Source: Actinorugispora endophytica (GTDB taxonomy: Bacteria; Actinomycetota; Actinomycetes; Streptosporangiales; Streptosporangiaceae). Taken from it: a stretch of DNA of 64,000 nucleotides. Below, piece after piece: positions 9,117-16,764 of the stretch. The stretch lies in NCBI RefSeq assembly GCF_004363075.1, contig NZ_SNYN01000013.1:50043-114042 (forward strand), read 5' to 3'. A program made the translations under genes and the position numbers. The stretch's first letter is position 1, and each line of letters begins with the position of its first letter. The notes beneath the pieces were generated by a model that ran no database searches, had not been told where the DNA came from, and saw only the letters and a list, made by a program, of their open reading frames with translations.

Positions 9117-10473
9117 ACTGGCCGAACGGGCGGCCGAAGCGCTGCGCGGGCACCCCTGGATCGGTGCGGCGGGCCCGGACGGCGCGGGCGGGGTGCGCGT
9201 GACCCCGGCCGCCGCCGCGCTGGCCCCGGGAGCCGAGCCGGGGCCGCTCGTCGCCGAGTACCTGGACCACTGGGGGGAACTGTACGACTGGACCTACACC
9301 ACGGCGGAGGAGAACGGCCCCCGGGACCCGGACCTGTCGGGGTGGAAGGCGTCGGACACCGGGCTGCCGCTGCCCGCCGGGCACATGGCCGAATGGGTGG
9401 AGCGGACCGTGGAACTGGTCCTGGAGAGCGGCCCCGAGCTGGTGCTGGAGCTGGGCTGCGGCACCGGTCTGCTGGCCCGCAGGCTCCGCGAAAGGGTCCG
9501 CGGGTACGTGGGCACCGACGTCGCGCCCTCGGTGGTGGCCGGGCTCGCCGCCGAGGAGTGGCCCGGCACGGCCTTCGTGCGCGCCGCCGCGCACGAGACG
9601 GGGACGGACCGGGTGCGCGCGGCCCTGGAGCGCGTCTCTGAGGGCGCCCCGGACGCGCGGCCCGACTGCGTGCTGCTGAACTCGGTGACGCAGTGCTTCC
9701 CCGACCTGGGCTACCTGGGGTCGGTCGTGCGGGACGCGATCGCGCTGGTGCGCCCCGGCGGCACGGTCGTCGTGGGCGACGTGCGCCACGCGGGCCTGCT
9801 GGACGCCTACTGCCACTGGGTGGAGCGGGCCGCCGCCCCCGACGCGGAGGAGGGAGAGGTCGCCGCGCGCGCCGCCGAACGCGCGGAGCGCGACGACGAG
9901 CTCCTGTTCGACCCGGCCGCGCTGGCGTCGATCGCCGCGGAGTCGCCGAGGCGGGTGCGGTTGGGCGTGCGCGCCAAGACGATGACCGCCGACACCGAGC
10001 TCACCCGCTACCGCTTCGACGCGGTGCTGACCGTGGACGCGCCCGAGCCCCGCCGCGAGCCCGCGACCGTGGAGTGGACGCCGCCGGACGCCGGGAGCGA
10101 CCCGGCGGCGGCGCTGGTCCGGCTGCTGGCGGAGGAGCCCGTGCGGGTGGTCGGCATCCCCAACGGGGTGCTCGTGGACGACCCGGGAGCGGTGACCGGG
10201 GCGGCCCTGCGCGAAGCCGTGGCGGGTCTCGACGCGTGCGTCGAACTCGACCCGCTCGACCCCGCCGCGCTGGCGGTGTGCGCGCCCGCGCGCGCGGGCT
10301 TCCGGCCGGTGGCCGAACTGGCGGGCGGGGGCGGCGCGCACGAGCCGCTGCGGGTGTTCGTGGAGCGGCGGCTCGCCGAGGCGGCCCGGTCGCACCTGCG
10401 CCGCGCCTGCCCCGACGCGCGCGGCGTTCCCGTCACCGTGCTGGCCGGGCCCGCGCGGGAGGGGGCCGCGTGA
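9106..10473 (+). CDS. Free-standing NRPS-type methyltransferase domain
   Basis: A protein of 455 residues. The segment YLDHWGELYDWTYTTAEENG, then GWKASDTGLPLPAGHMAEWV, and the SAM motif VLELGCGTGLLARRL are the usual order in methyltransferase domains inserted into NRPS adenylation or cyclisation modules. The ELTRYRFDAVLTV segment and the C-terminal tail also match the sequence that normally follows such an insert. I read this as an MT domain excised from an assembly line and acting in trans, perhaps on the thiazoline alpha-carbon, as the second MT of HMWP1 does in cis. It is translationally coupled to the next MT gene. The exact target is inferred. Confidence 0.75.
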   Translation: MSDELAERAAEALRGHPWIGAAGPDGAGGVRVTPAAAALAPGAEPGPLVAEYLDHWGELYDWTYTTAEENGPRDPDLSGWKASDTGLPLPAGHMAEWVERTVELVLESGPELVLELGCGTGLLARRLRERVRGYVGTDVAPSVVAGLAAEEWPGTAFVRAAAHETGTDRVRAALERVSEGAPDARPDCVLLNSVTQCFPDLGYLGSVVRDAIALVRPGGTVVVGDVRHAGLLDAYCHWVERAAAPDAEEGEVAARAAERAERDDELLFDPAALASIAAESPRRVRLGVRAKTMTADTELTRYRFDAVLTVDAPEPRREPATVEWTPPDAGSDPAAALVRLLAEEPVRVVGIPNGVLVDDPGAVTGAALREAVAGLDACVELDPLDPAALAVCAPARAGFRPVAELAGGGGAHEPLRVFVERRLAEAARSHLRRACPDARGVPVTVLAGPAREGAA

Positions 10474-11639
10474 GCCCCGGGACCGACACCGAGCTGGAGG
10501 CCCGGGCCCGGCGGGCGGCCGCGCGCGCCATCGAGGGGACGGACCTCCGGGAGCTGCCCGCTCTCACGCGGCGCCTGGAGGGCGTCGCCCTGCTGGGCAT
10601 GGCCCGGGCCCTGCGCGACGCCGGGCTGTTCCGGGACGGCGCCGCGCACGGCGAGGCGGAGATCGCCGAGGCGACCGGGACGGCCGGGCGCCACCGCTGG
10701 ATCCTGCGGCGCTGGCTGGCGGTGCTGTGCGAGGAGGGCCTGCTCGACGGGGGCGGGCCGGACGGCCGCTACCGGGGGCTGCGGCGCGTGGGGAACCGGG
10801 AGATGCGCGCGGCCGCGCGCGGGCTGGAGGAGGCCCGGACCGGCCTGGGCTACCCGCCGGAGCTGACCCTGTTCTTCCAGCGGGCCATCGGGAACCTGCC
10901 CGCGCTGCTGCGCGACGAGGTGCCGCTGCAGGCCCTGCTGTTCGCCGACGGCGAGACCGGCACCGCCGACGGGGCGTACCGGGACAACGCGGTGAACCGG
11001 TACGTCAACGCCGCGACCGCCGAGGTGGCGTGCTGGGCGGCCGGGCGGCGGCCCGGCGGCGCCGCGCTCCGGGTGCTGGAGATCGGGGCGGGCGTGGGCG
11101 GGACCACCTCCGACGTGCTGGCCGCGCTCGGCGACGGCCCCGTGGACTACCTGTTCACCGACGTGTCCCGGTACTTCCTGGACATCGGGCGCGAGCGTTT
11201 CGGGGGCCGCGCCGGGACCGGGTTCGCGCTGCTGGACCTCAACGGCGACCCGCTGGGCGGGGACGTCGTCGAGCCGGGGTCGCGGGACGTGGTGATCGCG
11301 GCGAACGTCCTGCACAACGCGCACGACATCGGCCGCTGCCTGAGGGGCGTGCGCGACCTGCTGGCGCCGGGCGGGCTGCTGCTGTGCATCGACACCTGCC
11401 GGGAGCTGTACCAGATCCTGACGTCCATGCAGTTCCTGATGTCGGCGCGGCCGGGCGAGCCCGGGCCGGGAGCGTACGACCTGCGGGCGGGCACCGACCG
11501 GATCTTCCTGTCCCGCGCGGAGTGGCGGGACCAGATGCGGGCCGCAGGGCTGGCCCCCGTCCTGGCCGCCCCCGAGGAGGGCCATCCGCTGGACGCCTTC
11601 TCGGTGACCCTCCTCGCGGCCCGCCGCGAGGAGGGGTGA
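10470..11639 (+). CDS. Free-standing PKS-type C-methyltransferase
   Basis: A protein of 389 residues from a GTG that overlaps the previous stop. The SAM-binding motif is VLEIGAGVGGTTSDVL, followed by YLFTDVSRYFLDIGRERF, LDLNGDPLG and VVIAANVLHNAHDI; this set is characteristic of the C-methyltransferase domains of PKS modules (HMWP1 MT1 and relatives). The N-terminal 110 residues carry a helical, winged-helix-like segment. The synthase upstream lacks an MT between AT and KR, so this protein is a good candidate to methylate the ketide in trans. It is the last gene of the rightward operon before a strong inverted repeat. Confidence 0.75.
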   Translation: MSPGTDTELEARARRAAARAIEGTDLRELPALTRRLEGVALLGMARALRDAGLFRDGAAHGEAEIAEATGTAGRHRWILRRWLAVLCEEGLLDGGGPDGRYRGLRRVGNREMRAAARGLEEARTGLGYPPELTLFFQRAIGNLPALLRDEVPLQALLFADGETGTADGAYRDNAVNRYVNAATAEVACWAAGRRPGGAALRVLEIGAGVGGTTSDVLAALGDGPVDYLFTDVSRYFLDIGRERFGGRAGTGFALLDLNGDPLGGDVVEPGSRDVVIAANVLHNAHDIGRCLRGVRDLLAPGGLLLCIDTCRELYQILTSMQFLMSARPGEPGPGAYDLRAGTDRIFLSRAEWRDQMRAAGLAPVLAAPEEGHPLDAFSVTLLAARREEG

Positions 11640-11648
11640 CACCCCGGC

Positions 11649-11710
11649 GGGCCTGACGCCGGCGTTCCGGGACGCCGGCGCCGGACCACCGGCGGGAGGG
11701 GGTCAGGCCC
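11649..11710. terminator. Bidirectional terminator-like nested inverted repeat
   Basis: GGGCCTGAC at 11649-11657 is repeated inverted as GTCAGGCCC at 11702-11710. Inside lies a second hairpin, CGCCGGCG at 11657-11664 and again at 11672-11679. It sits between two convergent genes and includes the stop codon of the leftward one. No U-tract, as is usual in high-GC actinomycetes. Confidence 0.6.
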
Positions 11711-12635
11711 GGGCCGCGTCCCGGTCCAGGTCCTCCCGGAAGAGGTCGCCGTCCATCCACACCGCGGCGCGGACGCCGTCGGCCGCGCCCAGGACCACCA
11801 GTGTCGTGGCGGTGGGGACCGCGGGCAGCTTGGCGGTGTCGCCCACCGCCGCGACGCCCGGCACGGTGGTCCGCTGGAGTTCGTCGACCCGGACCGTCCC
11901 GTCGGGCAGGATCTCGCACCCCAGCCCCGCCGCCAGCGGGGAGTGCTGGCGGGTGGGGGCCTTGTGGAAGACCGCACCCCGGGCCAGGACGCGCCCGTCG
12001 GCGAAGCGGACGGACACGGCGCCGGGTTCGCCGCCGACCTCGGCCACGGGGGCGGGGTCCACGCGCACGCCGCGCAGCGCGAGCCTGGCGGCGGTCTCCT
12101 CGGGAAGCGGTTCCGCGCCGTGGGTGCACAGCACGACGTCGGAGCTGAACCGGTCGGCGAGGTAGGCCGCGAGCGTCGCGTCGGCGGGATCGGAGTTGAT
12201 CACGGCGAGCGTCTTCCCGGAGACCTCCCAGCCGTGGCAGAACGGGCAGTGGAACACGCCCCTGCCGAAGCGCTCGCGCAGCCCGGGGATGTCGTAGGGC
12301 TCGTCGATCTGGCCGGTGCCCAGGACCAGGCGGCGGGCGCGCTCGCGGGTGCCGTCGGTGAGCACCGCCTCGAAGTCCCCGACGCTCCCCGAGACGGCGG
12401 AGACGGTTCCGGGGCGCACCTCGACCGACGGGTAGGCCGCCAGTTCGGAGCGCCCGATGGCGAGCATCCGGTCCGGGGGGAACCCGTCCCGGCTCAGCAT
12501 CATGTGCATCTCCTCGGCGGGGGCGTTGCGCACCCTGCCGCCGTCGACCACCAGGACCCTGCGGTGCTGGCGGCCGAACACGAGTGCGGCGCTCAGCCCC
12601 GAGGGGCCGCCTCCGACCACGATCACGTCGAACAA
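11703..12635 (-). CDS. Thioredoxin-reductase-like flavoprotein with CPFC motif
   Basis: A protein of 310 residues with an N-terminal FAD motif VIVVGGGPSGLSAALVFG and a redox pair C130-P-F-C133 in FHCPFCHGWE. The closing motif AAVGDTAKLPAVPTATTLVVLGA resembles the second FAD motif of the family. Homologues with CPxC near this position include thioredoxin reductases and the dithiol oxidases that make disulfides in natural products (GliT, HlmI, DepH). General actinobacterial NAD(P)/FAD oxidoreductases with CPYCHGWE also exist, so the substrate is open. Its place inside the metallophore locus suggests redox work on a cysteine-derived thiol or thiazoline, which is inference. It is transcribed toward the methyltransferase genes. 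Confidence 0.7.
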   Translation of the reverse strand: MFDVIVVGGGPSGLSAALVFGRQHRRVLVVDGGRVRNAPAEEMHMMLSRDGFPPDRMLAIGRSELAAYPSVEVRPGTVSAVSGSVGDFEAVLTDGTRERARRLVLGTGQIDEPYDIPGLRERFGRGVFHCPFCHGWEVSGKTLAVINSDPADATLAAYLADRFSSDVVLCTHGAEPLPEETAARLALRGVRVDPAPVAEVGGEPGAVSVRFADGRVLARGAVFHKAPTRQHSPLAAGLGCEILPDGTVRVDELQRTTVPGVAAVGDTAKLPAVPTATTLVVLGAADGVRAAVWMDGDLFREDLDRDAARA

Positions 12636-12714
12636 CGGAACACTTCCTCACTTCTGTGGAAACTGGGGTCATCGCCGTTCATGTGGTGCCGGGCCCGCCC
12701 CGACCGGGGCGGGG

Positions 12715-13797
12715 TCACCCGAGGTCGACCTCGTCGACCAGGGGGTCCCGGGACAGGGCGTCCAGCACCCCGCGCGGGTCCAGCACCGCGCTCGCGGCGT
12801 GCGCGCCCGCGGGCACCGCGCCCTCGGCCAGGGCGCGGGCCGCGAGGGCCGCGACCACGCCGCTCAGCGCGTAGGAGTCGGGCGTGCGCAGGAGCAGCCG
12901 GGTCGGCGCGCCGCCGCCGCGCACCCGGGGCCGGGCGTGGAACAGCAGGGTGTACCAGGGGCCGCCGATCGCGATGTCGGCGTCGGCGGCGGCCACCACC
13001 GAGGGGACGTGCTCCTCGACCGGGAGGTCGTCCGCCGCCCAGGCCCGCGCCAGCGCCTCGGGGATGTGCTCCGAGACGTAGACCGTGTAGTTGCGCAGTT
13101 CGCCCACCCCCAGTTCCGCGGCGAGGTCGGCGGCCTCGGCGGACAGGAAGGGCCACGCGTGCACCCGGCCCCGGAACCCGGGCAGGGCCACCGAGCGCAG
13201 CGGCGCCAGGGCGCGTTCGACGACCCGGCCGCCCCGCCAGGCCGCGAGCGCGGAGCCGAAGCCGGGGCCCCGGGTGAGCAGGGCGTCGACCGCCGAGAGC
13301 GGCCCGATGGCCGCCGCCCCGCCGACGTAGACGTCCAGGCGCTCCAGCGGCCCCGACTCGGCCAGGACGCGCGGCAGGAGCCCCGACAGCCCGGGCATGA
13401 GGCCCGCGGAGAACACCGCGGACCGCCGCGCCAGCGCGGCCGGGGGGTCCGAGGCCAGCGCGCGCAGGGCCACCGCGTCGCCCGCGGCGTCGACGTAGTC
13501 GGCCCCGGCCGCGAGCGCGGCCCGGGCGACGGTGTCCAGCACCTGGTAGGAGGGTCCCGCGCAGTTGACGACGATCGAGCAGCCCTCGCAGTACGCCGCC
13601 AGCGACCCCGGGTCGCCCAGGTCGACCCGGACGGCCTCGGCCGCGCCTCCGGGGGCCCCGTCGGCGACGGCGCGGGCGCGCCCGAGGTCGCGGCCGCCCA
13701 CGCGCAGCGGGCCCAGCCCGTAGCGGGAGAGGCGGTCCACCGCGACGCGGCCGACCGCGCCCGAGCCGCCCAGGACGCCGATCACGCGGCCGCTCAC
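12715..13797 (-). CDS. Saccharopine-dehydrogenase-like NAD(P) reductase, candidate thiazoline reductase
   Basis: A protein of 360 residues from a GTG that overlaps the stop of the PCP-Cy-PCP gene. The N terminus has the Rossmann motif VIGVLGGSGAVGRVAVDRL; VVNCAGPSYQVLDTVARAALAAGADYVDAAGD is typical of the saccharopine dehydrogenase (SCCPDH) family. In yersiniabactin and pyochelin synthesis a thiazolinyl imine is reduced by YbtU/PchG, which are of the Gfo/Idh/MocA type; as far as I recall, some pyochelin-type clusters use a different reductase. Tight coupling to an assembly-line gene makes a thiazoline reductase role plausible, but it is not shown by motif alone. Confidence 0.7.
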   Translation of the reverse strand: MSGRVIGVLGGSGAVGRVAVDRLSRYGLGPLRVGGRDLGRARAVADGAPGGAAEAVRVDLGDPGSLAAYCEGCSIVVNCAGPSYQVLDTVARAALAAGADYVDAAGDAVALRALASDPPAALARRSAVFSAGLMPGLSGLLPRVLAESGPLERLDVYVGGAAAIGPLSAVDALLTRGPGFGSALAAWRGGRVVERALAPLRSVALPGFRGRVHAWPFLSAEAADLAAELGVGELRNYTVYVSEHIPEALARAWAADDLPVEEHVPSVVAAADADIAIGGPWYTLLFHARPRVRGGGAPTRLLLRTPDSYALSGVVAALAARALAEGAVPAGAHAASAVLDPRGVLDALSRDPLVDEVDLG

Positions 13798-15788
13798 CGC
13801 GTCTCCCCGGCGGGCCGGGCCGCCGCGGCCACGCCCGCGACGGTGGGCGCGTCCAGGAAGTCGCGCACCCCCAGCAGCAGTCCGGCCTCCCCGGCCAGCC
13901 GGGCCAGCGCGCGCACGGCCAGCAGGGAGTCCCCGCCGAGCCGGAAGAAGTCCGCGCCCCGGTCCAGCACCGGGACGTCGAGCAGCTCCTCCCAGATCTC
14001 GGCGACGCGCTGCTCGGTGTCGCCGCGCAACGGCCCGGACTCCTCGGCGACCCGGTCGGGCCCGGGCAGGCCGAGGCGGAGCCCCGCGCCTTGGGGGTCG
14101 AGCGCCTCGGGCAGCTCGACGGGGGCGTCCCAGCCGGGGCCGTCGGCGAGCGACTCGGCCAGCTCGACCAGGGCGGTGAACGCGGCGTCGACCTCCGCGG
14201 GGTCGAACAGCTCCTCGACGAGCGAGAAGACGACGGCCATCTCGTCGTTGAGCTCGTAGACGCGCGCCTCCAGGGCCACCTGGGGGGTGCGCAGCTGGTG
14301 GTAGAAGTCGTCGAAGGAGATCTCGCCCAGCGGGCCGACCGAGGCCGGGTGCTTCTCCCCGAGCGCGGCGTCCATGCCCAGGGTGCTCTGGAACACGACG
14401 GGACCCACGGGCCGGGTGGTGTCCAGGCGGCGGCCGAGCTCGCGCGCGACCTCGACGCCGGAGACCAGGTTGTGCGCGGCGTGCTCGCCGAACACGCGTT
14501 GGGTGTCGGCCGCGATGTCGGCGAACACGGCGCCGGCCGGCAGCTCCATCGGGATCAGCATGGTCGAGGCGAAGGCGCCCACGACGCGGTTGATGTCCGG
14601 GTGCAGCGGCAGCCGGTTGAGCTGCAGCGAGTTGAGCAGCATCGAGCGGTGCCCCGCCCACCGGGACAGCACGACGGAGAACGCGGTGAGCATCGCGGTC
14701 GAGGGGGTGACGCCGCGTTCGGCGCAGTTGCGGCGCAGCGCGGCCCAGCGCTCGGGGGACAGGTGCCTTTCGAGGGTGAGCATCAGGGCGGGGCGCGCGT
14801 CCTTGGGGTCGGTGCGCAGCGGCAGCGCCGGAGGGCTGGGCAGGGCGTCGAGCCGGGACCACCACCAGTCCCGGTCCGCGGCCCACGCCTCGGTCTCGGG
14901 CAGCCGGGCCAGGGCCGAGACGTAGTCGCCGAAGTCGATCTCCAGGGGCGGCAGGACGGCGTTCCAGTCCGAGGACAGGGTGAGCAGCTCCCGGTTGAGC
15001 ACGGTCGAGGACCAGCCGTCGAAGACCAGCAGGCTCATCGCGGTGTGCAGCCGCCCCCGGTCGCCGGGCAGCAGGCTGAGCCGGATGTCCAGGCCGGGGC
15101 CGCGCGAGGGGTCGGGGCCGCTGGTGGCCATCTCCTCGCGCACGCGGGCCAGCGTGGCCGCGACCTCGTCGGCGGGCGCGTCGCGCAGGTCGTGGACCAG
15201 GAGCCGGGGAACGGCGCCGGGCGCCCCCGGGTCCAGGACGTACTGGCGGCCCTCGGGGGTGACCCGGGCGCGCAGGGTGGGCTGGTGCTCGACGAGGCGT
15301 TCGAGGGCGTCGGTCAGCGCGTCGGCGGCCTCGTCGCCGTCGACGCCGGTGAGCCCCACGTCGGCGTAGAAGTGGGCCGAGTCGTAGGACAGCTCCCAGC
15401 CGCCCTGCTGGCCCACGAAGTAGCCCTGCTGGAGCGGCATCAGCGGGAACGGCTCGGCCGGGTCGGCGCGGCGGGAGACCTCCAGCGGCAGCTCCCGCAC
15501 CGCGCCGGTGTGGGTGCGGCGGCGGCGCACCAGGTCGGCGAGCCGGGCGAGGGTGATCTCCACGGTCACGTCCGACAGCGCCAGGACCACCGAGAGCCGC
15601 TTGCGCACGAGCGCGGCCATGCGCACGGCCAGGACGGAGTCGCCGCCCAGGCGCAGGAAGCTGGACCCGGGGGTCAGGTCGGCGGTGTCCAGGTCGAGGA
15701 GTTCGGCCCAGATCCCGGCCAGGACGGACTCGACGGGATCGGTCCCGTCCGGGCCGGGCGCGGGCGGGGAGACGGAGGGGGAGGTCAT
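13794..15788 (-). CDS. NRPS protein PCP-Cy-PCP without adenylation domain
   Basis: A protein of 664 residues. Residues about 15-85 form a carrier protein (FLRLGGDSVLAVRM); about 115-560 a cyclisation-type condensation domain that begins FPLMPLQQGYFVGQQGG; about 585-660 a second carrier protein (FFRLGGDSLLAVRAL). The Cy active-site motif near residue 251 reads SLLVFDGWS, so the first Asp of DxxxxDxxS is Ser, whereas the Cy of the upstream synthase keeps both. There is no adenylation domain, so a stand-alone enzyme or another protein must load it. The order matches PCP1-Cy2-PCP2 of HMWP2. The second carrier could also serve the downstream Cy-TE, which lacks one. A Zur-like box lies 53 bases upstream of the start. 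Confidence 0.85.
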   Translation of the reverse strand: MTSPSVSPPAPGPDGTDPVESVLAGIWAELLDLDTADLTPGSSFLRLGGDSVLAVRMAALVRKRLSVVLALSDVTVEITLARLADLVRRRRTHTGAVRELPLEVSRRADPAEPFPLMPLQQGYFVGQQGGWELSYDSAHFYADVGLTGVDGDEAADALTDALERLVEHQPTLRARVTPEGRQYVLDPGAPGAVPRLLVHDLRDAPADEVAATLARVREEMATSGPDPSRGPGLDIRLSLLPGDRGRLHTAMSLLVFDGWSSTVLNRELLTLSSDWNAVLPPLEIDFGDYVSALARLPETEAWAADRDWWWSRLDALPSPPALPLRTDPKDARPALMLTLERHLSPERWAALRRNCAERGVTPSTAMLTAFSVVLSRWAGHRSMLLNSLQLNRLPLHPDINRVVGAFASTMLIPMELPAGAVFADIAADTQRVFGEHAAHNLVSGVEVARELGRRLDTTRPVGPVVFQSTLGMDAALGEKHPASVGPLGEISFDDFYHQLRTPQVALEARVYELNDEMAVVFSLVEELFDPAEVDAAFTALVELAESLADGPGWDAPVELPEALDPQGAGLRLGLPGPDRVAEESGPLRGDTEQRVAEIWEELLDVPVLDRGADFFRLGGDSLLAVRALARLAGEAGLLLGVRDFLDAPTVAGVAAAARPAGETR

Positions 15789-15840
15789 GGACGGCTGCTC
15801 CAGTGGTGGACGTCAGGGGCTCCGCCAGGTTACATAAAAA

Positions 15841-15855
15841 CGATAATCATTTCCA
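15841..15855 (-). promoter_or_regulatory. Zur-box-like operator 1
   Basis: Read on the minus strand the site is TGGAAATGATTATCG. The Streptomyces coelicolor Zur consensus is TGaaAATGATTttCA, a 7-1-7 palindrome; this site agrees at most positions. It lies upstream of the PCP-Cy-PCP gene in an AT-rich patch that stands out from its GC-rich surroundings. It does not resemble the IdeR/DmdR iron box (TTAGGTTAGGCTAACCTAA). Confidence 0.65.
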
Positions 15856-15896
15856 TTGTAGGAGAAAAAGCCCGCCTTGCCCGGATTGTATGGGTG

Positions 15897-15911
15897 TGAT
15901 AATCGTTTTCA
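15897..15911 (+). promoter_or_regulatory. Zur-box-like operator 2
   Basis: The plus strand reads TGATAATCGTTTTCA, which is TGAAAACGATTATCA on the other strand, a close match to the 7-1-7 Zur palindrome TGaaAATGATTttCA. It lies 48 bases before the GTG of the divergent methyltransferase gene and 56 bases, centre to centre, from operator 1. Two such sites in one divergent promoter predict zinc-dependent repression of both transcripts. Confidence 0.72.
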
Positions 15912-15959
15912 CTCAAGTCGGAGGCGAACGCCCCCGACCCGACGGTGGGAAGAGGGCGC

Positions 15960-16688
15960 GTGAACGACCACTACGAGGCATCCGCCGAGTTCATCGACAT
16001 GATGATCCGGCCCTGGTGGGAGCGGTTCGGCGGACTGCTGGCGGACGCGCTCGGGGGTGTCGGAGCCCTCGACGGGCCGGTGGTGGACGTCGGGGCGGGC
16101 AGCGGCCTGGCCGTCGGGGTGATCGCCCGCGCGCTCCCCGGAGCCGAGGTGGTGGCCGTGGAGCCGTCGCCGGGTATGCGGGCGGCCCTGCTGGCGGGAC
16201 TGGTCTCCGACCCGGACCTGCGCCGGCGCGTCACCGTCCTGGCGGACGGGCTGCTCCGGGCGCGGCTGCCCGAGAGGGTGGGCGCGCTGGTCGCGATGAA
16301 CGTGATCGGGCACTTCCCGCCCGAGGAGCGCGACCGGGTGTGGGCGCTGCTGGCGCGGCGCCTGGCCCCCGGAGGCCGCGCGGTGCTCAACCTCGCGCCC
16401 CCGTACGAGCCCGCGCGGGTGCCGCTCGCCCGGATGGGGGACGTCGCCGTGGGCCGCAACCGCTACGAGGGGTGGGCCCGCGCCGAGCCGGCCGGCGCGG
16501 ACCGGCTGGTCTGGACGATGACCTACCGCGTCGTGGCCGAGGACGGGACGGAGCGGGAGACCGAGGTGTCCTACGACTGGTGGACGCTCACCGGCGCCCG
16601 CCTGGCGGAGGAGGCGGCCGCCCACGGCCTCGCCGCCGAACCGCACGGCCCCGCCGAGGCGGGCTTCCACGTGCTCCGGCGCGCCTGA
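15960..16688 (+). CDS. SAM-dependent methyltransferase, Zur-linked
   Basis: About 242 residues from GTG at 15960, preceded by GGGAAGAGGG. SAM motif I is VVDVGAGSGLAVGVIARALPGAEVVAVEPS; LVAMNVIGHFPPEERDRVW and LLARRLAPGGRAVLNL follow as in class I enzymes (Methyltransf_25 type). It is divergent from the PCP-Cy-PCP gene across the two Zur-like boxes and therefore probably in the same regulon. Whether it methylates the metallophore (for example a phenolic or thiazoline position) or something else cannot be told from sequence. Confidence 0.75.
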   Translation: MNDHYEASAEFIDMMIRPWWERFGGLLADALGGVGALDGPVVDVGAGSGLAVGVIARALPGAEVVAVEPSPGMRAALLAGLVSDPDLRRRVTVLADGLLRARLPERVGALVAMNVIGHFPPEERDRVWALLARRLAPGGRAVLNLAPPYEPARVPLARMGDVAVGRNRYEGWARAEPAGADRLVWTMTYRVVAEDGTERETEVSYDWWTLTGARLAEEAAAHGLAAEPHGPAEAGFHVLRRA

Positions 16689-16764
16689 GCGCTGGTCCGC
16701 GGCCTCCCCGGCGTCCGTCGGGGAGGCGCGGGGGCGGGAGCGCGGGGGCGCGGTGCGGAGCCGC

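Noticed and set aside
15841..15911. Reading the AT-rich palindromes as Fur or IdeR iron boxes
   Set aside because: IdeR/DmdR sites are TTAGGTTAGGCTAACCTAA-like and do not match; both sites fit the 7-1-7 Zur palindrome better. Fur cannot be fully excluded.
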